The translations under genes were made by a program, and so were the position numbers. A DNA stretch of 64,000 bases, from positions 4,898,001-4,962,000 of the forward strand of contig NC_088936.1 in NCBI RefSeq assembly GCF_033473495.1. The letters run 5' to 3'. The DNA is from Cercospora beticola. Taxonomy: Eukaryota > Ascomycota > Dothideomycetes > Mycosphaerellales > Mycosphaerellaceae. The notes below the pieces were generated by a model, which worked only from the letters and a program-made list of their open reading frames with translations, was not told where the DNA came from and searched no databases. Every line of letters begins with the position of its first letter. Within the stretch, counting starts at the first letter, position 1. Of this stretch, positions 54,787 to 64,000 are shown in pieces.

Positions 54787-55164
54787 TCGTGGCTTTAGAA
54801 ACGTTTGAGAATTTGTTACATCTAGAACATAGAGCATCCGGCAATGAATTCGAATCGAACACAGCCGTAGGTTTGGTCCTGCAAAGCGGCGGAACATTGC
54901 CCCAATGCATTGCACGAGGACAATTGTACTCGCCTCAACATAGTGAGACATGCTGCGGATACTTTGAGAGCATCCATATGCATGAATGAGAACATGCGTG
55001 TCTCACTGATGACTCCTCTGCAATGCAGAAAGCCGCTCGACCGCATAGCAAAGGCAAGACTGTCCTCAAGTATGATCGAAACGATATATACTTGTTCTAC
55101 AGCTCGTTTTCATCGACCCTCAATCTACTTCCGATCCACGTACGATACTCAGACCAACCTCAGC
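54787..55164. other. Intergenic or 5' region of the next gene
   Basis: The frame of the next gene stays open upstream of 55,165 with another ATG at 54,982, so the start of that protein could lie here. Confidence 0.5.
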
Positions 55165-56022
55165 ATGAATTCAAACATCAATCAGCAAGCAAAGTGGTCT
55201 ACCAATCGGCCCAGATCTCCACGACTTAATCATCCGCAACATGGCTCCAATCGAACCATACCTTCGAAACCCGGAAGTGTGCCTTCATCCAAGCCTTCAT
55301 ACGACCACATGCAAGCCTGGCAACACCTACCCAAAGAAACACAAAATGCTCTCCCAAAAAGCTACTGGCAAGTGGCTTCAATGAAGAGTCTGAACATTTC
55401 ATCGACTGCAACGAACGACAGCCAAACAGAGGATCATCCCGGCGTATTTTCATCACTCATCCAAGCGATCGATGAGGAATTGAAAGAATGGCAGACTACA
55501 ACAACGAACGTCCAGAGCACCAACAGCTCGCCATTTCGTCATTCTCCTCAGCAACCCCACGAACAGAGCCCGCACGATTCAGCGATCGACTTGAACGACT
55601 TCGCTTGGGCTTCGACTCCAAAATCAGCTTCTGGTGAAGATGGACCACGAAGAGCTTTGAGAATGCTTGAAGGACGAGATGAAGAAGATAGTCCTACGGT
55701 GCCTCCTCTCTTTTCCAATGTTCCGCGAACGAACTCGTTCAACGATAATGATGACAGCTCATTCCATGTGACGAGATCGAATGTCTATCGAGCAGCAGGT
55801 TGGGAGAGGGGCTCAATCGATACAGTTTCACTCCAGGAGCAGAAGCCCCTTCTGATTGCTGAAACTTCGAAGAAGGGAAAGGGCATGAATGCCTCAACTG
55901 GCAACGAGACGACTTGTGTGGGGGCGACTGATGAGCGAACAGCAGCCGAGAATGGCAATCCAGGGTCTGTTCGAAGAGCAATCAGAAAGCTGAGACGAGT
56001 CAGTAAATTCGGCGCTGTGTAA
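55165..56022 (+). CDS. Unknown, largely disordered protein with a basic C-terminus
   Basis: The frame from ATG 55,165 gives 285 aa (346 aa if ATG 54,982 is used). It is rich in Ser, Asn, Thr, Gln and Pro. The only well-ordered-looking stretches are SYDHMQAWQHLPKETQNALP (about residues 38-57) with VFSSLIQAIDEELKEWQ, and the basic end (RRAIRKLRRVSKF). An acidic phosphorylation-type cluster (EGRDEEDSPT) is present. No domain or targeting signal is recognised. I prefer the later ATG because the extra N-terminal segment is not protein-like. Confidence 0.5.
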   Translation: MNSNINQQAKWSTNRPRSPRLNHPQHGSNRTIPSKPGSVPSSKPSYDHMQAWQHLPKETQNALPKSYWQVASMKSLNISSTATNDSQTEDHPGVFSSLIQAIDEELKEWQTTTTNVQSTNSSPFRHSPQQPHEQSPHDSAIDLNDFAWASTPKSASGEDGPRRALRMLEGRDEEDSPTVPPLFSNVPRTNSFNDNDDSSFHVTRSNVYRAAGWERGSIDTVSLQEQKPLLIAETSKKGKGMNASTGNETTCVGATDERTAAENGNPGSVRRAIRKLRRVSKFGAV

Positions 56023-56296
56023 TGCGGTTGTGGTATGTATGCAGAAGCATGGTGTGGAAGAAGTAAAGCGAAAGTCTGTAGAATATGGGTATGTGTAGAA
56101 AACCAACACAACTCCGCAGTGGAATTGGTGATTCTTTGTTCATTACGAAAGGGGGAAGCGCAGCTATTGACCGTCTCTCGCGACGATCAGCACATCTGCC
56201 TGATAGTAGACAGAATATCGATTACAGCTTGTCGCGATCCCATAGAAGGCCTCCCATTCATGCATCGTGATTACTCATTCGGAACGTGCTCTCGGC

Positions 56297-58830
56297 CTAG
56301 ATTCCATTCGCTGGGGCATAAGCCAGAGTGTTGCGAGGGTCCTGCGCAGCAGGCACGTGGTCTTCCTCATCGCTCGAAGCTCTCTCGCCCTTCTCGATGA
56401 TCGGTGGAGGCTTTGGAATGTCCTTGCGGAAAATGTGGCGCTTGATGAAGTATGGAAGCCAGACTTTGAGTTCGTAGGACAGGAACTCCTTGGTGGGGAC
56501 GGAGAAGACCTGGTCGATTTCCTCGAGGGTGAGTTGCTTCGTTTCGCGGAGGAATGCGAAGATCATGAACCAGGCTATCAGATTCAGACCGGCGTAAAAG
56601 CCGAAAGCACCAGTCTGAGTCATGACAGTCTGCATGCGAGGGAAGGTGAGGGAGAGGATACCAGCTAGAGACGAAGGTGTCAGAAGCATGATGCAGAACG
56701 AGAGTCGTTTGTTTGTCTCTTACCGAATGTGTTGTTGATGCAGACAGCCCAGGCCATACCTTGCTCACGCTGGATGGTCGGGAAGACTTCAGCACTATGA
56801 AAACTGTCAGCGTGTGTTTTGCTTCGAGCGGAGCGCATGTCTCCACTCTGATTTGGATTGCAACGTACGAGTACTGGAAGGCCACTGGGCCTTCACCGAG
56901 AGAGTATGCGATAGTAAAGAGGTAGATGAAGAGGACGACAGGGCCGATTCGCTGACCCCGAGGTGCGTCATCCGGTACAAGCAGTGAGAGACCGCCAGCA
57001 AGGAGGAAAATGCACATGAAGGGGAATGTCGCCAATGTCAGAGTTCGTCGACCCTTGGTATCGATGAGGAAGAGCGTCGGAATCGTGAAGACGACTTGAA
57101 CAGCGCCATAGCCGAGCGACGCGTAGAGCGCTTGAGTAGCCGTGTAGCCCACTTGCTCGAAGATACTGGAGCTGTAGAAGGAGATGACTGTGTCTAGGTT
57201 AGTTTTGTTCCGTAAAAGTATGTCTCGAATAACTCACTGTTGATTCCGCACATCTGCTGAGCAATCATGACAGTTGAGGCACCATAGTTCGCTCTCCTAA
57301 TCCGCGGGATCGTAAAGCAGTCCCAAAGACGAGTGAAGTAGTTCGATCCGGCAGCAAGTGCTTGCTCCTCCTCGTAGATGACATACGAGTAGTAGAAATC
57401 TCTCGCAGCGATGATCGGATGAGCCCGCAATTTCCTCATGGAAGTGAAAGCCTCGGACATTCGGTTGTTCTTCATAAGCCATCTGGGTGACTCTGGGCAG
57501 AAGTAGATACCAACTCCGAGAATGAAAGATGGGATGAAAGCAGAACCGAGTTGCAGTCTCCAAGCAATATCGCCAGTGTCCTTGACTATGACGTTGGCGC
57601 AGAAACCCAGAAAGATACCAATCACGACCCAGAGTTGCCTGGAGATCAAGTCAGTCTCCCGATCAAGCTGAGAGATGAGTAACAACGTACCAGAACATAA
57701 CTAGAGCTCCTCTAATTCTCGCCGGAGCCATCTCTGCGGAGTAGATGGGTACAGTGGCGTTCTTTGCACCAATACCAATGCCCATGACGAAGCGTACAGC
57801 GAAGAGCGCTTGCCACGACTGGGTAAAGCCGCTGGCGATCGGCGTTGCGGTCAAACACAAGGCAGTGATAAAGATCTCACCACGACGGCCGAAGTACTTG
57901 TTGAGAGGATCCACGATGAAAGCGCCACTGTGAAGCCGTCAGTAGTGCGGATAGCGAGATTGTGGTCTGTACGTACATGAGACCAGCAGTTAGGAAAATG
58001 ACAGAGTTGATCGCACCAACGATCCATTCGTCTCGACCTGAGCCGTCGATACCAAACTCTGTGGGAAACGAAAGGTTCGCGCCGTTGCTACCTAGACGTG
58101 ATGGATTAGTCGCTGTCCCATGCAGTGGATGAACAGCCACACACGAGGCCATGGGCTGCGGTCTGAAAAGACACACACAGCCATGGCGTCGGTGGTATAT
58201 TGCTGTTGTGGTTGTGGGGGGAGGGATGGTCGGTCCTTCATCCTCACATCGCTCCTTGCTCGCGTTACTCACCTGTCTGATCCCAACCTTGTGTTGCTAT
58301 CAAAGTAATCAGTCTTCCGTCCTTCTCTAATATCCCAGCGACCACTCTTACCTGCTCCAATGGCACACAGTGCAATCGAATACCAGAGCATCGTAGGCCC
58401 ATGCCACTTGTGCCCCTCCTCATACTCCAGAGCGGCCAGCTCCTCTGCCGACAGTCCATCGACCTGGCGGTATCGAGTTGGATCGCGTGCCACCAAAGCA
58501 GCTCGGCCAAACAAGTCGGCATGTTCTGTCATGCCATGGCCCTCGGCGAAGACTCGAGCGTTCTCGACGACCTTCTGAGGAGATTCGCGCTGTACAGATC
58601 AAGAGTGTTAGTAGTCTGTTCGAGTGTTCTTGTCGAGTCTTGTTTGCGCCGCGGCGCTCTGGGCGCCATCTTTAACTCACCTTGAGTGGATTCTCGACGA
58701 CATTGACTGCAACAGACCCACGGCGACCGCCTTGATCAGTCTCGTATTTGGTCGCCTCCTCGTAGATAGGCGGGTTCTTCTCGTTGTGCTCCCCGCCGGG
58801 TGCGGCTTCTGCGAATGTCTTCTCCGCCAT
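56297..58830 (-). CDS. MFS sugar/polyol transporter (SP family)
   Basis: Nine exons on the minus strand join to 640 aa: 58,830-58,681; 58,589-58,352; 58,296-58,273 (24 nt); 58,091-57,977; 57,927-57,691; 57,638-57,238; 57,187-56,869; 56,794-56,724; 56,664-56,297. A long cytosolic N-terminus holds a conserved block (ADLFGRAALVARDPTRY, ALEYEEGHKWHGP) before TM1 (GAATQGWDQTGSNG). The sugar-porter signatures are KYFGRRGEIF (loop 2-3), YSAEMAPARIRGALV, PESPRWLM (after TM6), QQMCGIN (TM7) and the end-of-half motif ETKQLTLEEIDQVF. It imports a hexose or polyol with protons across the plasma membrane; the substrate is not determined. Every join keeps frame, including the 24-nt exon. Confidence 0.92.
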
Positions 58831-59702
58831 GTTGTTGACCAAGCCGTGACCGCGTGCGACAAGAAAAGTCAAGAAAGCACAAGAGAGTGGCACGAAACAA
58901 GGTTTCTATGGGCCGACTAAAGCTCTTATACGCCACGATCAGCTCTGGGCGCACAGTGCTTAAGTGGTACAAGGGTGAATGACTGGGGTGTTGGGGTGTC
59001 CCGCACTCCGCCAAGTGAAATGTGGAGCCTTAAGTGCGGAGGGTCTTCAGCCGAATTCACCACTCACCACACGAAGGAATGCTTCTGGGTGAATCCAGCC
59101 AATTGTCATGCTCCAAATCAGCCATTGAGGACGCACAAGCCCACGAGTTGCGTCTCCTAGGCGATGATCATGATGATTCCATTTCTCAGCAGCTCCTCGA
59201 GCTGAGCACGAGATGTTTGCGACGAGCAAAAGTTCGATCCGTCCTCAGGCTCGCGTGGACTGCCGAAGCTGGGATTCGGAGTTAGCGTGCTGTCGTCGCC
59301 ACCAGGGGGACCACGCGATGCCGCATGGGTTGATTTGGTTGTCAGATGTTGGTGCGGGAGACTCAAAACAGGATGCCGATCAGGCGGTACGCCCACCTCG
59401 TCTTCGGCTGAACCGTGCCGCATGCAACTTCGCGATGGCAAGCTGGTGCGGCAAGCTGCACGATTCGCACGATTTTTATGAAGCGCTGAGAAGTGCGGTG
59501 GGTCAGTTCATGCAACGGGACCGAGAAGGGATCATCATCAGTCTCTCAGACATCACGAGGTGAGCACGCAGAGCAGCGTGGCAGCTCCCTTGCGCTGTGC
59601 AGACTTGGCTGTGATCGTCGCAAATGGCTTCATTGATTGTTGGAGCCTGCGCATTACAACTTTGTCTGCTTGCTATGCCTGTACTCATAGTGCTGTAACA
59701 AA
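58831..59702. other. Intergenic, promoter side of the sugar transporter
   Basis: No convincing gene on either strand. A ctgggg at 58,983-58,988, about 155 bp upstream of the transporter start, fits the loose CreA/Mig1 consensus SYGGRG, but a motif this short is expected by chance. Confidence 0.45.
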
Positions 59703-61047
59703 TTAGCATGTATCCGGGTCGTTGGTAAAGCTCCGATAACATACCCAGTCTGACCTTGCAAGATCGGCTATGATTAGGAAAGTGTCAGGTTAGCCCTATG
59801 TCGACTACGCAGTCCAGCGTTCCTTGTTGGAAGCTCACCTCGTACTTGGTAGTTCTCCTCTGCATCTTCGAGAATCTGCATATCGACGTCGACGACAGCC
59901 ATGCCTTCGGCACAGCTACCGAGCCGTGTGAGGGCGCCGGCATACGGGACACAGACCTGTGACAGGCCAGCATAGCCCTTGCCCGGAGGACCTCCGGCGT
60001 TGGCGAAGACGATCGCTGTTGGGCGTCAGTTTGACTCCATTTCTGAAACACAGTCCTTGAGACCACGCATGCATAATTTCAGCTTTTGTGCAGGAAGCAA
60101 GAAATTAAAATATGCCAAACGCATGTCTCAGCAGGATCAGGCAAAGCACTCCAGTCTGTTGGTACTTCGTGGCAGCTCACTTACCGCAGGTGTTTTCGAA
60201 ACAACGGGCTGTCAGCATTGAGTCTAGAAAGAGGCCTTCGGACACAGGATTAATGGCCAGTCCGGCTTTTGAGCAGTCGCTTAAGGTCCAGAAGGTCGGA
60301 ATGATGAATAGTTTCGCACCCTTTGCGATCATCTCTCGGAAAGCTTCTGGGAACGCCAAATCCCAGCAGATCAACATCCCAACCTTGCCCAGTGGTGTGT
60401 CGAATACGGGATGGTCATCCATGGAACTGCTCGTGAGATGCAGTCGTTCAATGTCACCCCAGAGATTCTTCTTCACATAACGACCCGCGATGTCGCCGGT
60501 GTTTGTGATGAAGTAAGCAACATTCAATAGTCGTTCTTCTTTCGTACCCGCGCCATGCAACTCGACGATTGTGCCTGGGACTATATTGATGTTGCATTCT
60601 TTGGCCAGAGAAATGTATCCGTCAAGGTACCGCTGCCAGTGAGAGCAGGCTTCTTTAAACTTCTCATCGTTTGGGATCCAATTGAGCAAGTGATATTCTG
60701 GCAATACCTGTAGGCGGTCGGTGAGGTCAGCACTCTACTGGCACGATAGAAGGTACTCGTGCTTAGGCAGGTCGCTGTCGCGCAAGGTGCCCTAGGTAAA
60801 GACCAAGAGCAAAGTGACCGCGAAAATCCAGGAGCGTTTTTCTGGTAACTGCTTTCCTCACTTACAGCAAGTGTCGCATTCTGTTTCGCAGCAGCACGAA
60901 TGAAGTCACAAGCCACTTTGAAGTTGCGCTCCATAGCCATTGGCTGATAAGATGCTCAGCTTATGTTGCCTGCCAGGTGGGCAGAATTGAAGAGATGCGA
61001 ACCTTAGGCCACATCTGAATCACAGCAACGCGATGGACTGGTGCCAT
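59703..61047 (-). CDS. Carbon-nitrogen hydrolase (nitrilase superfamily amidase)
   Basis: Five exons (61,047-61,003; 60,943-60,866; 60,707-60,185; 60,015-59,839; 59,767-59,703) join to 295 aa, a usual length for the fold. The Glu-Lys-Cys triad is visible: Glu in VLPEYHLL (about residue 45), Lys in GRYVKKNLW (about 120) and Cys in GMLICWDLAFPEAFR (about 153). Conserved FANAGGPPG and RADLARSDW follow at the C-terminal end. The enzyme hydrolyses a non-peptide C-N bond, most likely an amide or carbamoyl compound rather than a nitrile, but the substrate is unknown. The first exon is only 15 codons. All introns are GT-AG. It is divergent from eIF3l. Confidence 0.88.
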
Positions 61048-61421
61048 GATTTCGGGATAAGAAGAATTGTGCAGTGTTATGGCGAGAGAGATGGAAAGGA
61101 AGTCGATTGTGGTGGAGGACCACCGAGGACTTGCGGAGGAGCTACGGGAGTGGATGCAATGGGACTGCGGTGATAAGATAATGATGCCGCCGCTGCTACA
61201 GCACAGACGTGAAGTCCGACGCAATTGTATAGTAATCGACCTGAGTGTCGGAATAGAAACGCCGATGTTGAAGTCCTGTTTGAGTCGTTGCTTCTGTTTC
61301 CAACTCCGCTCACGTGCCAAGACTCAGCGGAAAACCTGCCGTTCCTGATTTTCGTGGGGCAGTCGCGAAATTGTGTGCCAGCGACGCCGTGACAATCTCC
61401 GCCGACACCACCACTGCAATC
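61048..61421. promoter_or_regulatory. Divergent promoter region of the amidase and eIF3l genes
   Basis: 374 bp between the two start codons, without a recognisable gene. No specific binding site is claimed. Confidence 0.55.
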
Positions 61422-62920
61422 ATGAGCGTACGACAAGCACCGTCCTACCAGCAGGGCGCGCCGACACGGCAGGTGGACGACGACTCCGACGTCGAAGAGG
61501 AGGCGCTCGCCAACGACTTCCGCGAGCAGGCGGGCTATGGCGGCGATGATGGATATGGCTTGGAGCAGGTGGACTCATACGGAGGAGGTGGACAAGATCT
61601 GCAAGCGCAGCTGCAGGCGGCGGCGACGCCGCTCGAATATGGCGCGTCCACGGAGTTGAAGATTCAGAGCTATGACAGCTACTGCAATCTGTTCCACTTC
61701 ATTTTGAACAGCGAAGGGCCAGTCGACATCGAGGTGCCATCGGTAAGGATATCTGCAATACAAATTGCATGAAGAATGGGACACTGATGAAATCGCAGTA
61801 CTTCTGGGCATGGGACGTGATCGACGAGTTCATCTACCAGTTCAACTCATTCTGCTCTTTCCGTCAGCGCGTGGCTTTCCAACAGAACAACGAGGAGGAA
61901 ATCGCAATCCTGCGCGAAAATCCGAACACCTGGGGCTGCTATTCGGTCTTGAACGTCCTCTATTCCCTTATCCAGCGATCACAGATTAGCGAGCAGTTGG
62001 CCGCACGAAAGCGAGGCGAGGATGCTTCACTATACGCCGGCGAATACGGCAACAGGCCACTCTACCAGATGCTGGGATACTTCTCCATTATTGGATTGCT
62101 GCGAGTGCACTGCTTGCTCGGTGACTTCAGCCTGGCACTCAAGACTCTGGACGACATTGAACTCAACAAGAAGGCCATGTTCGCCCGTGTCATGGCAGCC
62201 AACTTCACCACCTACTACTACATCGGTTTCTCATACATGATGATGCACCGATACGCAGACGCTCTCCGCGCCTTCAACCACATCCTCATCTACGTCTCAA
62301 GGACGAAGAACTTCCAGAAGGGTGCTCAATACGACAGCATCAGCAAGAAGAACGATCAGATGTACGCACTGGTCGCCATCTGTGTCGCTTTCCACCCAAC
62401 GAGACTCGATGACACCATTCACACCGCTCTTCGCGAGAAGTATGGCGAGCAGCTCACTCGCATGCAGCGCGGAGGTCCAGAAGCTCTCCCTATCTTTGAA
62501 GAGCTCTTCCGCAGCGCTTGCCCTAAGTTCATCTCGCCCACACCTCCTGACTTTGACAACCCGCAAATCAACGTCGACCCCGTCGAGCACCACTTGGCGA
62601 TCTTCATGGAAGAGGTCAAGAACAACATCTACACGCCTACCGTTCGCAGCTACTTGAAGCTCTACACCACCATGGATCTCACGAAACTTGCTGGTTTCCT
62701 CGAAGTCGACGCCGATACCCTCCGCAGCTGGCTCCTGGTCAACAAGCAGCGCAGCCGACAAGTCCGACACACCGGAGACGGCGGACTCCTCGAAGGTGAC
62801 ATCGTGAACACCAGCGACCTCGACTACGCCATGGAAGGCGACATCATCCACGTCAGCGAAGCCAAGGTCGGCCGGAGGCTAGTAGATTGGTACCTTAGGA
62901 ACTTGGCGCGGACGTACTAG
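61422..62920 (+). CDS. Translation initiation factor eIF3 subunit L
   Basis: Two exons, 61,422-61,742 and 61,799-62,920, give 480 aa. The 56-nt intron (gtaagg ... tcgcag) joins DIEVPS to YFWAWDVIDEFIYQFNSFCSFR. The N-terminus is disordered and acidic. The helical core contains NTWGCYSVLNVLYSLIQRSQ, YFSIIGLLRVHCLLGD and FTTYYYIGFSYMMMHRYADA. A C-terminal PCI domain (about residues 290-450) carries YLKLYTTMDLTKLAGFLEVD. eIF3l is a PCI subunit of the eIF3 complex on the 40S ribosome; it is missing from budding yeast but present in filamentous fungi. The ATG lies in good context (caatcATGagc). Confidence 0.95.
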
Positions 62921-63343
62921 AAGCAAAGATGGGGCAAGATGACTGCGACATGCTGCAAAAGTACGCGGCGTTTATGGTGTATGAGCTGGACGGCAGCCAT
63001 GGGGTACAAGGTATGAGGTATGCATAGCAAGGCGTACCGGCATGAATGAGACGCAGCGGCTCGGCCACTCGCAGGGCTATCCTCTGCATAGGTCAAATGA
63101 ATCACAAAAGAAAATTTGATACCACATTGTGCATTTCCTCCTTCATGCTATCGTTTCAATTCTCGCAATCTAATCTTCTGGCCCAGGTTTGCATGTCCAC
63201 TACAACTCCATGCGGCCCGAGCGCCAATATGTACCACTCCGCTTAGTCGACATCAACACATCGCTGATACTCATTCAACACATACGACAAGATGATTGCC
63301 AACCTCTATCGTACCATGGCTTTCGAACACATTCTCCAGCGCT
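62921..63343. other. 3' flank of eIF3l, no gene seen
   Basis: No conserved coding content. It should hold the eIF3l 3' UTR and terminator. Confidence 0.5.
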
Positions 63344-63721
63344 TCATCGACGACACCCACCAGAGATCATGGCCGCGACCCTCCTCAACAATCTTCTCAT
63401 TCCACCTTTCGCCAACCCACTCCTAAAACCGACGTGATTCGTAATTCTCGTTGTTTGCACTGCAGCAGCAGTAGCAGCAATTTCCGCATCCTGTCTCATA
63501 AGCCATTCCTCTTCAAAATTTCGCATTCTTGCAGTACTCTCATCAATGTAGCGCGTTGAAGTCGCTGTGGCGATGTGAACGCGAGTGTATGCATCTGCGC
63601 TTGCGTGATTGCTGTTGTCGTTTCGGGTTCCAGAAAGGTCCCGATCAATGTAGCTTTGCTTTTCGAGGCTCTGATACTCCGTTGTTGTGGAGGAAGCGGT
63701 AGAGCGATTCATGTTTTGCAT
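63344..63721 (-). CDS. Hypothetical 125-aa basic protein
   Basis: An ATG-started minus-strand ORF. The composition is Ser/Thr/Arg-rich, with a predicted helix (RMRNFEEEWLMRQDAEIAAT) and a basic end (GGMRRLLRRVAAMISGG). There is no recognised domain and no signal peptide. It could be a real small gene or a chance frame in the eIF3l flank. Confidence 0.35.
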   Translation of the reverse strand: MQNMNRSTASSTTTEYQSLEKQSYIDRDLSGTRNDNSNHASADAYTRVHIATATSTRYIDESTARMRNFEEEWLMRQDAEIAATAAAVQTTRITNHVGFRSGLAKGGMRRLLRRVAAMISGGCRR

Positions 63722-64000
63722 GTGTGTGAGATGTCTCACTCGTGTCTTGTGGTTTGGTTGTGTAGCTCGGGGCTTGTGGTTTCTGCTTTGCTGCCTAGTT
63801 TGTCTTGTTCTTTTTGTGTGTCTGAGCGAGAGTAAGATTTGACGCCAGCGTCAATAAGTCAATCAATTTGAGAGTGCGAGAGTCGCTGTCTTTGCTGCTG
63901 TTTGAGAATAGGAAGGAGAAAGGAGAGGGAGAGAGACTGGGCTTTGGCCTAGAGCAGAGCGCTGGATTGGCTGTGAATGGGTCGCTCTAATTCAGGACTG
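63722..64000. other. End of window, purine/pyrimidine-rich, no gene seen
   Basis: T/G-rich sequence (63,750-63,830) followed by a GA-rich run (63,905-63,940). It may be promoter sequence of a gene beyond the window. Confidence 0.45.

Noticed and set aside
27054..58830. A trehalase-amylase-sugar transporter gene cluster
   Set aside because: The three genes are more than 20 kb apart in part, separated by unrelated genes and on both strands; a shared theme is not evidence of a cluster.

Overview
This is a window from a filamentous ascomycete nuclear genome. The gene content points to a Dothideomycete of the Mycosphaerella/Cercospora type, though the genus is inferred and not proven. The evidence is: short GT-AG introns of about 45-180 nt, compact gene-rich DNA, a HET-domain gene, a secreted acid trehalase, Hir3, ChAPs and eIF3l orthologues, and repeats carrying a very strong repeat-induced point mutation (RIP) signature.

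Bases 1-16,100 are a transposon graveyard. From 1 to about 7,440 lies a plus-strand Ty3/gypsy chromovirus (zinc knuckle, protease, RT, RNase H, integrase, chromodomain). It is followed by about 3.9 kb of a further, unrecognised, stop-riddled reading frame (7,440-11,380). From 11,552 to 16,016 lies a second element, a minus-strand Ty1/copia relic, which has lost CpG as well as CpA/TpG. Stops and active-site losses in both elements are mainly those expected from C-to-T change at CpA on either strand.

Right at the repeat edge (16,424-19,154) are three tandem paralogues encoding small secreted cysteine-rich proteins of 125-131 aa. They share three introns in the same positions and phases, and look like a candidate effector family. 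Then follow an MFS transporter (19,884-21,725), a two-helix membrane protein of unknown function (22,358-23,893), an adenylate-forming enzyme broken by one in-frame TAG (24,308-26,084), a GH65 acid trehalase (27,054-30,101), a probable GPI-anchored cysteine-rich protein (30,792-31,350, minus) and a HET-domain protein (32,352-34,748, minus).

The middle holds a two-module acidic protein with two frameshifts (35,213-36,740), a 66-aa one-helix microprotein, and three diverged BTB/POZ-like genes in a row (38,094-43,453). The right part is mostly housekeeping and metabolism. It holds Hir3 (43,917-49,661, minus) divergent from a ChAPs/Bud7-type exomer gene (50,037-52,365, with one frameshift), an intracellular GH13 alpha-amylase (53,170-54,786), an unknown low-complexity protein, a nine-exon MFS sugar transporter (56,297-58,830, minus), a nitrilase-family amidohydrolase (59,703-61,047, minus) and eIF3 subunit L (61,422-62,920). 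Trehalase, alpha-amylase and the sugar transporter share a carbohydrate theme, but they are not arranged as an obvious cluster.

Three coding frameshifts in two otherwise intact genes all have the same sign, a missing base. The first thing to test there is assembly or polishing error before calling pseudogenes.
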